NCBI RefSeq assembly: GCF_019597925.1
Contig: NZ_CP080442.1
Coordinates: 1,344,001 to 1,408,000 of the forward strand
Length of the DNA stretch: 64,000 nt
Source: [Clostridium] scindens
Lineage (GTDB): Bacteria > Bacillota > Clostridia > Lachnospirales > Lachnospiraceae
Direction: 5' to 3'
Shown here piece after piece: positions 26,532 through 35,499 of this stretch; the stretch's first letter is position 1; each line of letters starts with the position of its first letter. The notes under the pieces were generated by a model that was not told the DNA's origin, did not search any database, and was given only the letters and a program-made list of their open reading frames with translations. Position numbers and translations under genes: made by a program.

Positions 26532-26621
26532 TATATCGTACTAGTGCGGTATAGTAACCATTTTGTATCATTATATTATTTCGGCTTAGATTTGTAAAGA
26601 GGAAAGGAGTTCTATTTATTT

Positions 26622-27203
26622 ATGTTTCATTTATATGATTTTTTAATTTATTGCTTTATTACGGCTTATACGCCGGGTGCAAACAATCTGCTTTCCATGA
26701 GCAATGCCATACGGCTGGGACTGCGTCGGAGCGTTCGCTTTAATCTCGGGATACTGGCCGGATTTGTAATCGTTATGTCTGTTTGTACCGCATTTAGCGC
26801 AACACTCTATTCGTTTCTTCCTAAAGTAAAGATTGTCATGCAGATATTAGGCGCCGCTTATATGCTTTATCTTGCATGGAAAGTCTGGAAAAGTTCTTCT
26901 GAATTAAGTACAGATGGCGGTAAGGAGGCCAGCTTTCTTTCAGGCATGGTACTGCAATTTGCCAATCCCAAAATTTATATTTACGCAATCACGGCAATGT
27001 CGCTTTATATCTTGCCGGTTTATCATTCAGGAGCAGCACTAACCGGGTTTACTGTCATACTATCTCTGATTGGCGCTTCAGGTTCTTTTGTTTGGGCGCT
27101 GTTTGGAGCGGCATTTTGTAAACTCTTTTCCAAACACACGAAACTGGTAAACGCTATCATGGCCCTTTTGCTTATTTACTGCGCGATTGCTCTATTCCTT
27201 TAA
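26622..27203 (+). CDS. LysE/RhtB family amino-acid exporter
   Basis: A 193-residue membrane protein with about six helices and the family signature ITAYTPGANNLLSMSNAIRLG near the N-terminus, plus GAAYMLYLAWKVWKS in the middle. LysE/RhtB proteins export amino acids or derivatives. It is divergent from an XRE-cupin regulator, a common arrangement for substrate-induced exporters. A rather strong promoter (26503-26531) drives it. Confidence 0.87.
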   Translation: MFHLYDFLIYCFITAYTPGANNLLSMSNAIRLGLRRSVRFNLGILAGFVIVMSVCTAFSATLYSFLPKVKIVMQILGAAYMLYLAWKVWKSSSELSTDGGKEASFLSGMVLQFANPKIYIYAITAMSLYILPVYHSGAALTGFTVILSLIGASGSFVWALFGAAFCKLFSKHTKLVNAIMALLLIYCAIALFL

Positions 27204-27221
27204 TTGTCAGTCTGCATTAGA

Positions 27222-27300
27222 AACCTAATGATTCATTATCTGCCGCAGTCCCAGGAGCGTCGTAACAACCCCTCTCCCCCATCCTCCTGCGTCCTTCATC
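27222..27300. repeat. Partial copy of the palindromic repeat family
   Basis: A 19-mer at 27244-27262 is identical to 56982-57000 in copy C and continues with a similar CAACCCCTCTCCCCC-type arm. The matching left arm is not seen upstream, so this looks like a truncated copy. A small CATTAG/CTAATG hairpin precedes it. The rest of 27204-27428 holds the upstream region of the next gene. Confidence 0.5.
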
Positions 27301-27428
27301 CACCAAAGAAAATACCAAAGAAGATGCCAAAAAACTAAATTGAGAAATGGACATGTGGACGGGAATGGATTAAAATAGATATTACTGGTGCAGTACTGCA
27401 TCTAGAAGAGGAAGAGGAGGAGACGGGT

Positions 27429-27911
27429 ATGCGAAGGAAAGACCGGGAAGTGACGGATATTGAAAAGATAAAGGAGATACTGGATGCCTGCAAGGTGAGC
27501 AGGATCGGGCTTATGGATCAGGGAAAGGTATATATCGTGCCGATGAACCATGGCTACAGCCTGGAGGATGGCCGGCTGGTATTGTATTACCATGGAGCCC
27601 GTGAAGGGAAGAAGCTGGAACTAGTGAAGGAGAATCCGCAGGTGGGATTCGAGATGGATTGCGGCCATGAACTGGTGGAGGGAAGGCTGGCCTGCCAGCA
27701 CAGCTATCATTACGCCAGCATCATAGGAAATGGCGAGGCCAGAGTTATTACGGAACCGGAAGAGAAGCTGAAGGCGCTGGCGGTGATCATGAAGCATCAG
27801 ACGGGAAAGGAGTTTCAAGAATTTGAGACGAATCCAAGACTTGAAAAGGCCGTATCAATCATAAAAGTAGAGGTGGGTGAATATACCTGTAAATGTTATG
27901 GCAAAGGATAG
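27429..27911 (+). CDS. Pyridoxamine 5'-phosphate oxidase-like FMN-binding protein (NimA-like)
   Basis: A 160-residue split-barrel protein. VSRIGLMDQGKVYIVPMNHGYSLE at about residues 19-42 and YYHGAREGKKLELVKENPQVGFE at about 53-75 match the NimA/5-nitroimidazole-reductase group of PPOX-fold flavoproteins. These bind FMN or F420 and reduce small molecules; many are uncharacterised. GAGGAGGAG precedes the start. The next gene overlaps its end by about 35 bp or less. Confidence 0.85.
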   Translation: MRRKDREVTDIEKIKEILDACKVSRIGLMDQGKVYIVPMNHGYSLEDGRLVLYYHGAREGKKLELVKENPQVGFEMDCGHELVEGRLACQHSYHYASIIGNGEARVITEPEEKLKALAVIMKHQTGKEFQEFETNPRLEKAVSIIKVEVGEYTCKCYGKG

Positions 27912-28662
27912 AAAAGGATTTTTTTATACGGCAAAAAAGATTATGAAACTAGCCCGGTCCGAAGAGTTTCAGAAGTTTCAGCAGGAGCAAAAGGCTTACG
28001 AAGAGACGTTTGAGGAACAGAACGAGTACCAGAGGGAGATGTTTCTGGCAAAAGAAGGCAGGCACTACAGGAATGATTGGAGCAGCTGGTGCTTTCTGTG
28101 CTGCCAGCTGACGATTCCGTTCTGGATTCTGGGGATTCTGGAATGCATCATGTTCCCGAAGCATGCCATGCTGGATGCGGCAGTGGCATGGACCATGTTT
28201 TTTCTTCCTATTGCAGTGGCATGCAGGCTGCTGAACCTGTTTATAGGCCAGGTTCTGGCCGTATTTGATGGGAAGGGTTTTTGGGCACTTTCTGAAGTAG
28301 AACAAGGTGTCTATAATATAGAGAATAGGGTAAAACTGGTCTATATTCCCTACCAGGATGTTGTGGGGATCGAGTATAAGGCCACGAGAACCAGGAATGC
28401 GGTTCGCAAGTCGGACTTTTCCAGTGTCATAGTCAGCTGCAGGCATGACGATAATGGGACTGGAACTAAGAGAGAAGCCGCATATTTGCTTCGGTGCGGC
28501 AGAACCACCAGCGCTGCAAGAAAGTTTGCCCGAGCCGTTGCAAAGCGGACGGAAGGAATTGCAGTGGTGAAGGATGGCATGGATCAGAAGGTTTTTGTTA
28601 TTATCGCTTTGTTTTGTTATGCAATCGTGATTATGATTCTCGCTTTTTCTGATTTCCGTTAA
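27877..28662 (+). CDS. Membrane protein of unknown function
   Basis: A 261-residue protein that I do not recognise. The N-terminal third is charged and helical (EEFQKFQQEQKAYEETFEEQ), two helices follow at about residues 72-92 and 100-125, then a soluble beta-rich stretch (YIPYQDVVGIEYKATRTR, PH-domain-like in feel), and a final helix at about 235-256. The start is uncertain: GTG at 27877 or ATG at 27898. It overlaps the NimA-like gene, suggesting co-translation. Confidence 0.6.
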   Translation: MNIPVNVMAKDRKGFFYTAKKIMKLARSEEFQKFQQEQKAYEETFEEQNEYQREMFLAKEGRHYRNDWSSWCFLCCQLTIPFWILGILECIMFPKHAMLDAAVAWTMFFLPIAVACRLLNLFIGQVLAVFDGKGFWALSEVEQGVYNIENRVKLVYIPYQDVVGIEYKATRTRNAVRKSDFSSVIVSCRHDDNGTGTKREAAYLLRCGRTTSAARKFARAVAKRTEGIAVVKDGMDQKVFVIIALFCYAIVIMILAFSDFR

Positions 28663-28674
28663 GAAAAAAGCGGT

Positions 28675-28719
28675 TTTCGCAAATTAATGCTTTAACTTGC
28701 GAAAGCAATGTGCTATACT
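28675..28719 (+). promoter_or_regulatory. Promoter and candidate operator of the paaK-ior operon
   Basis: TTTAAC (28691-28696), a 17-bp spacer and TATACT (28714-28719). An 8-bp inverted repeat, TTTCGCAA (28675-28682) and TTGCGAAA (28697-28704), overlaps the -35 region and could bind a repressor. No dedicated regulator is adjacent except the TetR at 34764-35348. Confidence 0.5.
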
Positions 28720-28807
28720 TAACAGGTAACAGGCGTAGTTTACATTTTGCGCCTGCTTTTCAATAGAGTAAGGGGAATGTTCCCTTTGGGATGAAGGAGG
28801 AAATAAC

Positions 28808-30118
28808 ATGATTTGGGCGAAGGAAGAAACCCTGCCAAGAGTTGAGATTGAGAGTATCCAGCTTAAGCGGCTGAAGGAGGCGGTACATTATATCTACGAC
28901 AGAGTAGAGCCTTATCGCAGGAAAATGGATGAAGCAGGCATAAAACCCGATGATATCCAGAGTCTGGATGATTTAAAGAAGATGCCATTTACATATAAAG
29001 CAGACTTTAGAGACAATTATCCAATGGGATTATTTGCAGTAGATAAGAAGGAACTGGTGCGGTTCCACGCCAGTTCGGGGACAACCGGAAAGCCGACGGT
29101 GGTAGGATATACCAGGAAGGATCTGGATGTCTGGCTGAATAATGTAGCCAGAATCGCGTGCATGGGCGGAGCAACGCCGCATGACGTGGCGCAGATCGCA
29201 TTCGGCTATGGAACCTTTACAGGGGCGCTGGGACTGCATGGCGGCTTGGAGAAACTGGGGGCATCCGTAATCCCAATGTCATCCGGCAATACCAAGAAGC
29301 AGATCATGTTCATGCAGGATATAGGCACGACGCTTCTGGTCGCAACCCCTTCCTATGCGCTGCATCTGGGAGAGGAGATACGGGCCAGGGGCCTGGACCC
29401 GTCAAAAGATCTGAAGGTGCATATTGGACTGTTCGGCGGTGAAGGCATGACGGAACCTATGCGGGACGAGATGCACAAGGTCTGGGGAGAACAGTTCCTC
29501 TGTACCCAGAATTATGGCATGAGCGAATTATGCGGCCCCGGAGTCGCAGGAGAATGCGAAGAATTATGCGGCATGCATATCAATGAAGACTGGTTTATCC
29601 CGGAAGTGATCAATCCCGAGACAGGCGAGGTACTTCCGCCGGGAGAGCGGGGAGAACTGGTCGTGACCTGTCTGGGAAAGGAAGCGATTCCTTTGATCCG
29701 CTACCGGACCGGAGATTTGACCCGCCTGTTCTATGAGCCTTGCAAATGCGGCAGGACGACCGCGCGTATGGAGAACCTCTCAGGCCGGGCGGACGACATG
29801 CTGGTGATCAGAGGCGTCAACGTATTCCCGACACAGATTGAAGAAGTGCTTCTGCAGATTCAGGAGATCGGGCCTCATTATGAGATTCTCGTGGAGCGGA
29901 AGAATCGCCTGGATGTCATGACGATCACAGTAGAACTGGTAGATGACAGACTGCTTGACAGTTATATGCAGTTAAGCGAGCTGGAGCAGAAGATTAAGAA
30001 GGGACTGAAAGCACAGCTTGGCCTTGCAACCCAGATTAAGCTGGTTGCGCCATATTCCCTGCAGAGATTTGAAGGGAAAGCAAAGAGAGTGACAGATTTA
30101 CGAAAGGATGGATTATAA
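28808..30118 (+). CDS. paaK: Phenylacetate-CoA ligase (first copy)
   Basis: A 436-residue adenylate-forming enzyme of the PaaK family: the P-loop HASSGTTGKPTVVGYT near residue 93, the motif YGMSELCGPGVAGEC near residue 238, YRTGDLTRL near residue 300 and RGVNVFPTQIEE near residue 338. It makes aryl-CoA from arylacetate with ATP, or runs in reverse to make ATP from aryl-acetyl-CoA. It precedes the indolepyruvate oxidoreductase, whose product is an aryl-acetyl-CoA, so the ATP-forming direction is plausible in a fermenter. Confidence 0.9.
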   Translation: MIWAKEETLPRVEIESIQLKRLKEAVHYIYDRVEPYRRKMDEAGIKPDDIQSLDDLKKMPFTYKADFRDNYPMGLFAVDKKELVRFHASSGTTGKPTVVGYTRKDLDVWLNNVARIACMGGATPHDVAQIAFGYGTFTGALGLHGGLEKLGASVIPMSSGNTKKQIMFMQDIGTTLLVATPSYALHLGEEIRARGLDPSKDLKVHIGLFGGEGMTEPMRDEMHKVWGEQFLCTQNYGMSELCGPGVAGECEELCGMHINEDWFIPEVINPETGEVLPPGERGELVVTCLGKEAIPLIRYRTGDLTRLFYEPCKCGRTTARMENLSGRADDMLVIRGVNVFPTQIEEVLLQIQEIGPHYEILVERKNRLDVMTITVELVDDRLLDSYMQLSELEQKIKKGLKAQLGLATQIKLVAPYSLQRFEGKAKRVTDLRKDGL

Positions 30119-30119
30119 G

Positions 30120-31874
30120 ATGTCAGAGAATAAGAAAGTAGTTATGCTGGGCAACGAAGCGATTGCCAGAGGGGCATACGAGGCGGGCGTGAAAGTATCC
30201 GCTGCCTATCCAGGAACGCCCAGCACGGAGATCAGCGAATATCTGGTACAGTACAAGGATGATTTATACTGCGAATGGTCGCCGAATGAGAAGGTCGCCA
30301 CAGAAGTGGCGATTGGAGCGTCCGTAGTAGGCGTACGCTCTATGGCCTGTATGAAGCATGTGGGATTTAATGTGGCTGCCGACCCGGCTTACACGGTGTC
30401 CTATATGGGCGTGAATGGAGGCCTTGTCATCGTCGTTGCGGATGATCCGGGACTCTACAGTTCCCAGAATGAGCAGGATACCAGAATGGTGGCAAGAGCG
30501 GCACAACTGCCGGTACTGGAGCCGTCCGACAGCGCGGAGGCAAAGGATTACATCAAAGTGGCTTATGAGTTGAGCGAGAAATATGACCGTCCATTCGTAT
30601 TCCGCATCACTACGAGGCTGGCACATTCCCAGGGACTGGTAGAACTTAAGGATCGTGTGACGGTAGAAGATAAGGAATATGTAAAAGATGTCAAGAAGAC
30701 GGTTATGATGCCAGGCAATGCAAAACTGCGCCATGTAGAGATTGAGAAGCGGAACCTGGAACTTGCGGAGGCTGCGGAGACGCTTTCTATCAATACAGTC
30801 GAGATGAAAGATACGAAGATCGGAGTCATTACGAGCGGTATTCCTTATCAGTATGTAAAGGAAGCGCTGCCGGATGCCTCTGTACTGAAGCTTGGAATGG
30901 TGAACCCGCTTCCGAGAAAGATGATCGAAGATTTTGCATCTAAGGTTGATACGCTCTATATTGTAGAAGAACTGGATCCGGTTATAGAAGAACAGGTGAA
31001 ATCCTGGGGGATCAAGGCAATCGGAAAAGAGATCTTTACCGTGCAGGGCGAATACAGTGCGAATATGATCCGCAGGGCGATTCTGAAAGAAGAACTGCAC
31101 ATCGACCAGCCAGCACAGATTCCTGGCAGACCACCGATCCTGTGTCCGGGATGTCCGCACAGAAGCGTATATTACGTGCTGAAGAAACTGAACATGCATG
31201 CAGCGGGAGACATCGGATGCTATACCTTAGGGGCAGTTCCACCGCTTAGCACCGTAGATACGACGATCTGCATGGGAGCCAGCATTTCCAGCCTGCATGG
31301 TATGGAAAAGGCAAAAGGCAAAGAGTATATCAAGAACTGGGTAGCGGTAATCGGCGATTCCACGTTCTTACATACAGGCGTGAACTCTCTGATGAACATG
31401 ATGTATAACAACGCGACCGGAACGGTCATGATCCTGGATAATTCTACCACCGGAATGACCGGACATCAGGATCACGCGGCAACCGGCAAGACCTTGCAGG
31501 GAGACGCCACCTACGCGATTGACATTCCGGCGCTCTGCCATGCGATAGGCGTGAAGAATGTAACGGAAGTCAATGCATTTGATATAGAGCAGCTTGAAAA
31601 AGTCATAAAAGAAGAAGTGGCGAAGGATGAAGTCTCCGTCATCATCACGAAGTCACCTTGCGTATTGCTTAGCAAGGCGAAGAAGCCGGTATATATCGCC
31701 CATGAGGATAAGTGCAGGAAGTGCGGCATGTGCATGAAGCCGGGATGCCCGGCAATGACCAGGAAGCCGGATGGAACGATCCACATTGACGATACGATGT
31801 GTACAGGATGCGGGCTTTGCGAGAGCCTGTGCAAGTTTGACGCGATTGAATTAGTAAAGGCAGGTGACAGATAA
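30120..31874 (+). CDS. iorA: Indolepyruvate:ferredoxin oxidoreductase, alpha subunit
   Basis: A 584-residue thiamine-diphosphate enzyme subunit: the N-terminal pyrimidine-binding part (AAYPGTPSTEISEYL), the C-terminal ThDP domain (ICMGASISSLHGMEKAKG ... GDSTFLHTGVNSL), and two 4Fe-4S motifs at the end (CRKCGMCMKPGC and CTGCGLCESLCK). It oxidatively decarboxylates aryl 2-oxoacids from Trp, Phe and Tyr to aryl-acetyl-CoA with ferredoxin. The ATG at 30120 is spaced for GGATGGA; an upstream ATG at 30108 overlaps paaK. Confidence 0.92.
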   Translation: MSENKKVVMLGNEAIARGAYEAGVKVSAAYPGTPSTEISEYLVQYKDDLYCEWSPNEKVATEVAIGASVVGVRSMACMKHVGFNVAADPAYTVSYMGVNGGLVIVVADDPGLYSSQNEQDTRMVARAAQLPVLEPSDSAEAKDYIKVAYELSEKYDRPFVFRITTRLAHSQGLVELKDRVTVEDKEYVKDVKKTVMMPGNAKLRHVEIEKRNLELAEAAETLSINTVEMKDTKIGVITSGIPYQYVKEALPDASVLKLGMVNPLPRKMIEDFASKVDTLYIVEELDPVIEEQVKSWGIKAIGKEIFTVQGEYSANMIRRAILKEELHIDQPAQIPGRPPILCPGCPHRSVYYVLKKLNMHAAGDIGCYTLGAVPPLSTVDTTICMGASISSLHGMEKAKGKEYIKNWVAVIGDSTFLHTGVNSLMNMMYNNATGTVMILDNSTTGMTGHQDHAATGKTLQGDATYAIDIPALCHAIGVKNVTEVNAFDIEQLEKVIKEEVAKDEVSVIITKSPCVLLSKAKKPVYIAHEDKCRKCGMCMKPGCPAMTRKPDGTIHIDDTMCTGCGLCESLCKFDAIELVKAGDR

Positions 31875-32443
31875 TGGCTACAAAGAATATTATGATTGTT
31901 GGAGTCGGAGGACAGGGAACGCTGCTTACCAGCAGAATTTTAGGCGGCCTTGCCATTGCCAGAGGGCTGGATGTAAAACTTTCAGAAGTACACGGCATGG
32001 CACAGCGAGGAGGAAGCGTAGTTACATTCGTACGCTATGGCGAGAATGTGGCGGAGCCAATCGTAGAAGAAGGGCAGGCAGATGTCATCATTGCCTTCGA
32101 AAGGCTGGAGGCTATGAGATATGCGCACTACCTCAAAAAGGGAGGGGTGCTGATCGTCAATGACTGGAGAATCGATCCTATGCCGGTTGTCATCGGAGCA
32201 GCCGAGTATCCGGCGAATATTATAGATACATTAAAAGAGAACTACAAGGTCTATACCGTAAATGCCACGGAGGAGGCTAAGAAACTGGGCAATTCAAGAG
32301 TATTTAACTTGATCGTGCTTGGAATCGCGGCGCAGCACATGGAATTTTCCCTGGATGAATGGTATGACGTTATTGAGAAGACCGTGCCACCAAAAACGAT
32401 TGACATAAACAGGCAAGCGTTTGATGTTGGATATCAATTATAG
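31874..32443 (+). CDS. iorB: Indolepyruvate:ferredoxin oxidoreductase, beta subunit
   Basis: A 189-residue gamma/beta-type 2-oxoacid oxidoreductase subunit with the N-terminal IMIVGVGGQGTLLTSRILGG and SEVHGMAQRGGSVVT motifs. It partners IorA and carries the CoA/transfer domain. Its ATG overlaps the iorA stop (TAATG), so the two are translationally coupled and made in equal amounts. Confidence 0.92.
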   Translation: MATKNIMIVGVGGQGTLLTSRILGGLAIARGLDVKLSEVHGMAQRGGSVVTFVRYGENVAEPIVEEGQADVIIAFERLEAMRYAHYLKKGGVLIVNDWRIDPMPVVIGAAEYPANIIDTLKENYKVYTVNATEEAKKLGNSRVFNLIVLGIAAQHMEFSLDEWYDVIEKTVPPKTIDINRQAFDVGYQL

Positions 32444-32454
32444 GGAGGTGTCAT

Positions 32455-32874
32455 ATGATCAGGCAACTATCAGTATTCGTGGAGAACAAGCCGGGCAGCC
32501 TTATGGATGTTACGTCAAAGCTTACCGAAGCGCACGTCAATATCCGGGCTGTAGCGACTTTTGATACGCCGGAATTTGGGATCCTTCGTCTCGTAGTAGA
32601 TAAGCCAGCAGAGGCGAAGGGTTACTTGACTGAGCGGGGATTTGTCGTAAGAGTCCATGAGGTTATGGGCGTGGAATTAGAAGATAAGAAAGGCAATCTC
32701 AATCAGATGTTGGCAATACTTGCCGATGGCAAGATCAATATTAACTACATCTATTCATTTGTGATCCGCGAAGGGAAAGCGCCGGTTATGGTATTTAACA
32801 CGGACGATTTTGAGAAAGCAGCTCAGATTCTTAAGGAAGCAAATGTGAAGATTGTAGAAGAATCAGATTTATAA
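32455..32874 (+). CDS. Tandem ACT-domain protein
   Basis: A 139-residue protein made of two ACT repeats: residues 1-65 (QLSVFVENKPGSLMDVTSKL) and about 70-139 (VELEDKKGNLNQMLAILADG). Stand-alone ACT proteins bind amino acids and may regulate enzymes allosterically. It lies 12 bp after iorB and before the second ligase; aromatic-amino-acid sensing for this pathway is inferred. A paralogue is encoded at 34249. Confidence 0.87.
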   Translation: MIRQLSVFVENKPGSLMDVTSKLTEAHVNIRAVATFDTPEFGILRLVVDKPAEAKGYLTERGFVVRVHEVMGVELEDKKGNLNQMLAILADGKININYIYSFVIREGKAPVMVFNTDDFEKAAQILKEANVKIVEESDL

Positions 32875-32899
32875 AATTAAGAATAGGAGTAGGAAGAAC

Positions 32900-34231
32900 A
32901 TGGCAGGAGTAGCATTAAAAGACTGGAAAGAACAGATCAGAGATCCAAAAATTGAATGTATGAGCAGGGATGAGATGTCCGCGCTTCAGAGCGAGCGTCT
33001 CGTAAAGCAAGTAAAGAACGTCTATGAAAATGTAGAGTTCTACCGCAAGAAGATGGATGATCTGGGCGTGGAGCCTGGAGATATAAAGGGAATAGAAGAC
33101 ATTAACAAACTTCCATTTACGACGAAGGAAGACTTAAGGGACAATTATCCATTTGGGCTTCTGGCAGTTCCCCAGGAGAAGATTGTAAGAGTACAGGGGA
33201 CATCCGGAACCACCGGAAAACTTACCCTGGCTTCCTATACCCAGAAAGACGTGGACGTATGGGGCGAGTGCGTGGCCAGAGGGCTTACTATGGCAGGCCT
33301 TGACGCAACGGACCGCATCCATGTGTGCTATGGATACGGACTCTTCACAGGAGGCATGGGACTGGACTTTGGAGCAAAGGCTCTGGGGGCTATGGCAATT
33401 CCGATGTCAGCCGGCAATACGAAGCGTCAGCTGATGTGCATGGAAGACTTTGGGGCAACCGCATTTGCCTGCACGCCTTCTTATGCGCTGTATCTGGCTG
33501 AGGCAGCAGAGGAAGCAGGCGTCGTAGACCGTCTTCAGTTAAAAGCCAGCATTAACGGCGCAGAGCCGTGGACGGACGAGATGCGTAAGAAGATTGAGGG
33601 AATCCTCCACATCAACAGTTTTGATATCTATGGACTGTGCGAGATTACCGGACCTGGCGTTGCCATGGACTGCATCCACCATAAAGGACTGCATGTATAT
33701 GAAGATTATTTCTATCCGGAGATCCTGAATCCGGCTGACCATACCGCATGCGCGGACGGTGAGACAGGAGAGCTTGTCTTCACCACTCTTGCCAAAGAAG
33801 GCATGCCGCTGATCCGCTACAGGACCAAAGATCTGACAAGCATTGAGTACAGCACCTGCGAGTGTGGAAGAACGCTTCCAAGAATCCAGAAGTTTACCGG
33901 ACGGACGGATGATATGAAGGTGATCCGCGGAGTCAACGTATTCCCGACACAGGTTGAGACAGCGCTTCTTTCTATGGGCGGCGGCGTAGCGCCTCACTAT
34001 ATGCTGATTGTAGACCGTGAGAATAACCTGGACGTACTTACGGTAATGGTAGAGGTTGATGAGAAGTACTTCTCAGATGAGATCCGTAAGCTGGATGAAC
34101 TTAAGAATAGAGTGGGAGCCGTATTAAAGCAGGCATTGGGCCTGGCAGTAAAAGTAAAACTCGTAGAGCCTAAGACGATCCAGAGAAGCGAAGGCAAGGC
34201 AAAACGTGTAATTGACAACAGAGATCTGTAA
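32900..34231 (+). CDS. paaK: Phenylacetate-CoA ligase (second copy)
   Basis: A 443-residue PaaK-family enzyme with VQGTSGTTGKLTLASYT near residue 98, YGLCEITGPGVAMDC near residue 243 and RGVNVFPTQVE near residue 345. It is clearly a paralogue of 28808-30118 but diverged, so the two may prefer different aryl acids (for example indoleacetate versus phenylacetate). It lies between two ACT-domain proteins in the same operon. Confidence 0.9.
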   Translation: MAGVALKDWKEQIRDPKIECMSRDEMSALQSERLVKQVKNVYENVEFYRKKMDDLGVEPGDIKGIEDINKLPFTTKEDLRDNYPFGLLAVPQEKIVRVQGTSGTTGKLTLASYTQKDVDVWGECVARGLTMAGLDATDRIHVCYGYGLFTGGMGLDFGAKALGAMAIPMSAGNTKRQLMCMEDFGATAFACTPSYALYLAEAAEEAGVVDRLQLKASINGAEPWTDEMRKKIEGILHINSFDIYGLCEITGPGVAMDCIHHKGLHVYEDYFYPEILNPADHTACADGETGELVFTTLAKEGMPLIRYRTKDLTSIEYSTCECGRTLPRIQKFTGRTDDMKVIRGVNVFPTQVETALLSMGGGVAPHYMLIVDRENNLDVLTVMVEVDEKYFSDEIRKLDELKNRVGAVLKQALGLAVKVKLVEPKTIQRSEGKAKRVIDNRDL

Positions 34232-34248
34232 AAGGAGGGGAATAAAAG

Positions 34249-34692
34249 ATGGGTATGAGCAATACGATTCAGCAGTTATCAGTATTTATGGAAAATAGAG
34301 AAGGACGTCTGGATGAGATACTGAAGATCCTTTCAGAGGCAGGCGTCAATATCGTGGCACTTAGCCTGGCAGATACCTCAGAGTACGGCATGCTCCGCAT
34401 GATCGTATCAGATCCGCACAAGGGACGCGCGGCGCTGAAAGATGAGGGAATCACCGCCATGCTGACGGACGTGGTGGCGCTTCGGGTTCCACATGCCACA
34501 GGCTCCCTAAGTAAAGCAATGCACCAGATTGTAGAGGGAGAAGTAAATATCGAGTATATGTATGCATTTGCCAACGGAAGCGATGCTGCAGCAGTGCTTA
34601 AGAGCGATGATCCTGCGAGAGTGATCGACATCCTAAAAGGCAGCGGGTTCGACGTATACAGTGCGGACGAGGCATACAGGGCTAATATGTAA
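34249..34692 (+). CDS. Tandem ACT-domain protein (second copy)
   Basis: A 147-residue double-ACT protein (QLSVFMENREGRLDEILKIL, then VPHATGSLSKAMHQIVEGEV), paralogous to 32455-32874. AAAGGAGGGG precedes the ATG. It is the last gene of the aryl-acid operon, followed by the terminator at 34728-34761. Confidence 0.87.
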   Translation: MGMSNTIQQLSVFMENREGRLDEILKILSEAGVNIVALSLADTSEYGMLRMIVSDPHKGRAALKDEGITAMLTDVVALRVPHATGSLSKAMHQIVEGEVNIEYMYAFANGSDAAAVLKSDDPARVIDILKGSGFDVYSADEAYRANM

Positions 34693-34727
34693 GAGAAAAT
34701 CGCAGGAAAGTTTTCTGGGATTTATAG

Positions 34728-34761
34728 TCGGTGGTCAGAAATGGCCACCGATAATTTTTTT
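34728..34761 (+). terminator. Rho-independent terminator of the aryl-acid operon
   Basis: TCGGTGGTCA pairs with TGGCCACCGA (one G-T pair) over a short loop and is followed by AATTTTTTT. It lies at the border with the convergent TetR gene. Confidence 0.8.
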
Positions 34762-34763
34762 AT

Positions 34764-35348
34764 TTAAAAATAGACCAGTATATCAGATTTTAGCAGATCC
34801 ATTAAGAGTTGCCGGGCATCTTCATAAAGTTTCTTAAGAGGGACGTTTTCGGAATGCCCTTCATTGATGAAGCCCACCATGCCGTAGCAGAGGAAGCCGG
34901 CGATTCTCTGAGTGGAATATTTTAACTTTATGACCCGGCTTTCTTTGGCGGTATGCATTTCTACCGTCTGAAGCACATAGTTGTAGAAACTGAAGGCCAG
35001 ATGGGGATTCTCGTCAGGAGCCGTGTGGCGGAAGAAATCCAGATTGTCGTAGAACAGGATCAGGATGCTGTCCAGCACGTTGCAGTAGCTGACCACAGGA
35101 TCCATCTGCGGGTTGTTTTCTATCTGCATATCTTCGTAAATCTTCGTTCCAGCCTCGATCATGTCCATGAAAATATCGTCTACCAGGGCATATTTATCAC
35201 TGTAATGGGTGTAGAATGTGATGCGGCTCGTGTCTGCACGGGTGCACAGTTCCGTGACGGAGATACGTTCAAAAGGCATATCCTGAAGCATGTCTATCAA
35301 GGTGCGTTTGAGATTTTTCTTTGTCTTCTTTACCCGGCGATCTTCCAT
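34764..35348 (-). CDS. TetR/AcrR family regulator
   Basis: A 194-residue repressor-type protein. Its N-terminal helix-turn-helix includes RISVTELCTRADTSRITFYTHYSDKYALVDDI at about residues 24-55, given here by segment. The C-terminal domain resembles the TetR_C_7/Dha-type regulators. It faces the aryl-acid operon and is divergent from the DegV gene, with a CACGTG palindrome in the shared upstream region (35438-35448). The target is unknown. Confidence 0.85.
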   Translation of the reverse strand: MEDRRVKKTKKNLKRTLIDMLQDMPFERISVTELCTRADTSRITFYTHYSDKYALVDDIFMDMIEAGTKIYEDMQIENNPQMDPVVSYCNVLDSILILFYDNLDFFRHTAPDENPHLAFSFYNYVLQTVEMHTAKESRVIKLKYSTQRIAGFLCYGMVGFINEGHSENVPLKKLYEDARQLLMDLLKSDILVYF

Positions 35349-35404
35349 AAATTTACACTTCCTTAAATTTGTATAAATAACTGACAGATCCCGGAATTTG
35401 TCAA

Positions 35405-35448
35405 TTGTTAAGAAACCGGGCGCTGTGCTATAATTTTAACACGTGTAA
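35405..35448 (+). promoter_or_regulatory. Promoter of the DegV gene with an ACACGTGT palindrome
   Basis: TTGTTA (35405-35410), an 18-bp spacer and TATAAT (35429-35434) are followed by AACACGTGTAA (35438-35448), placed where a repressor would block initiation. The same 11-mer occurs at 23251-23261 before etfB. The divergent TetR is the obvious candidate binder. Confidence 0.5.
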
Positions 35449-35499
35449 TAATAACGGTCAATGTGTAAAGGAAACAGAAAAGGTTATCAGGAGGTTAAG

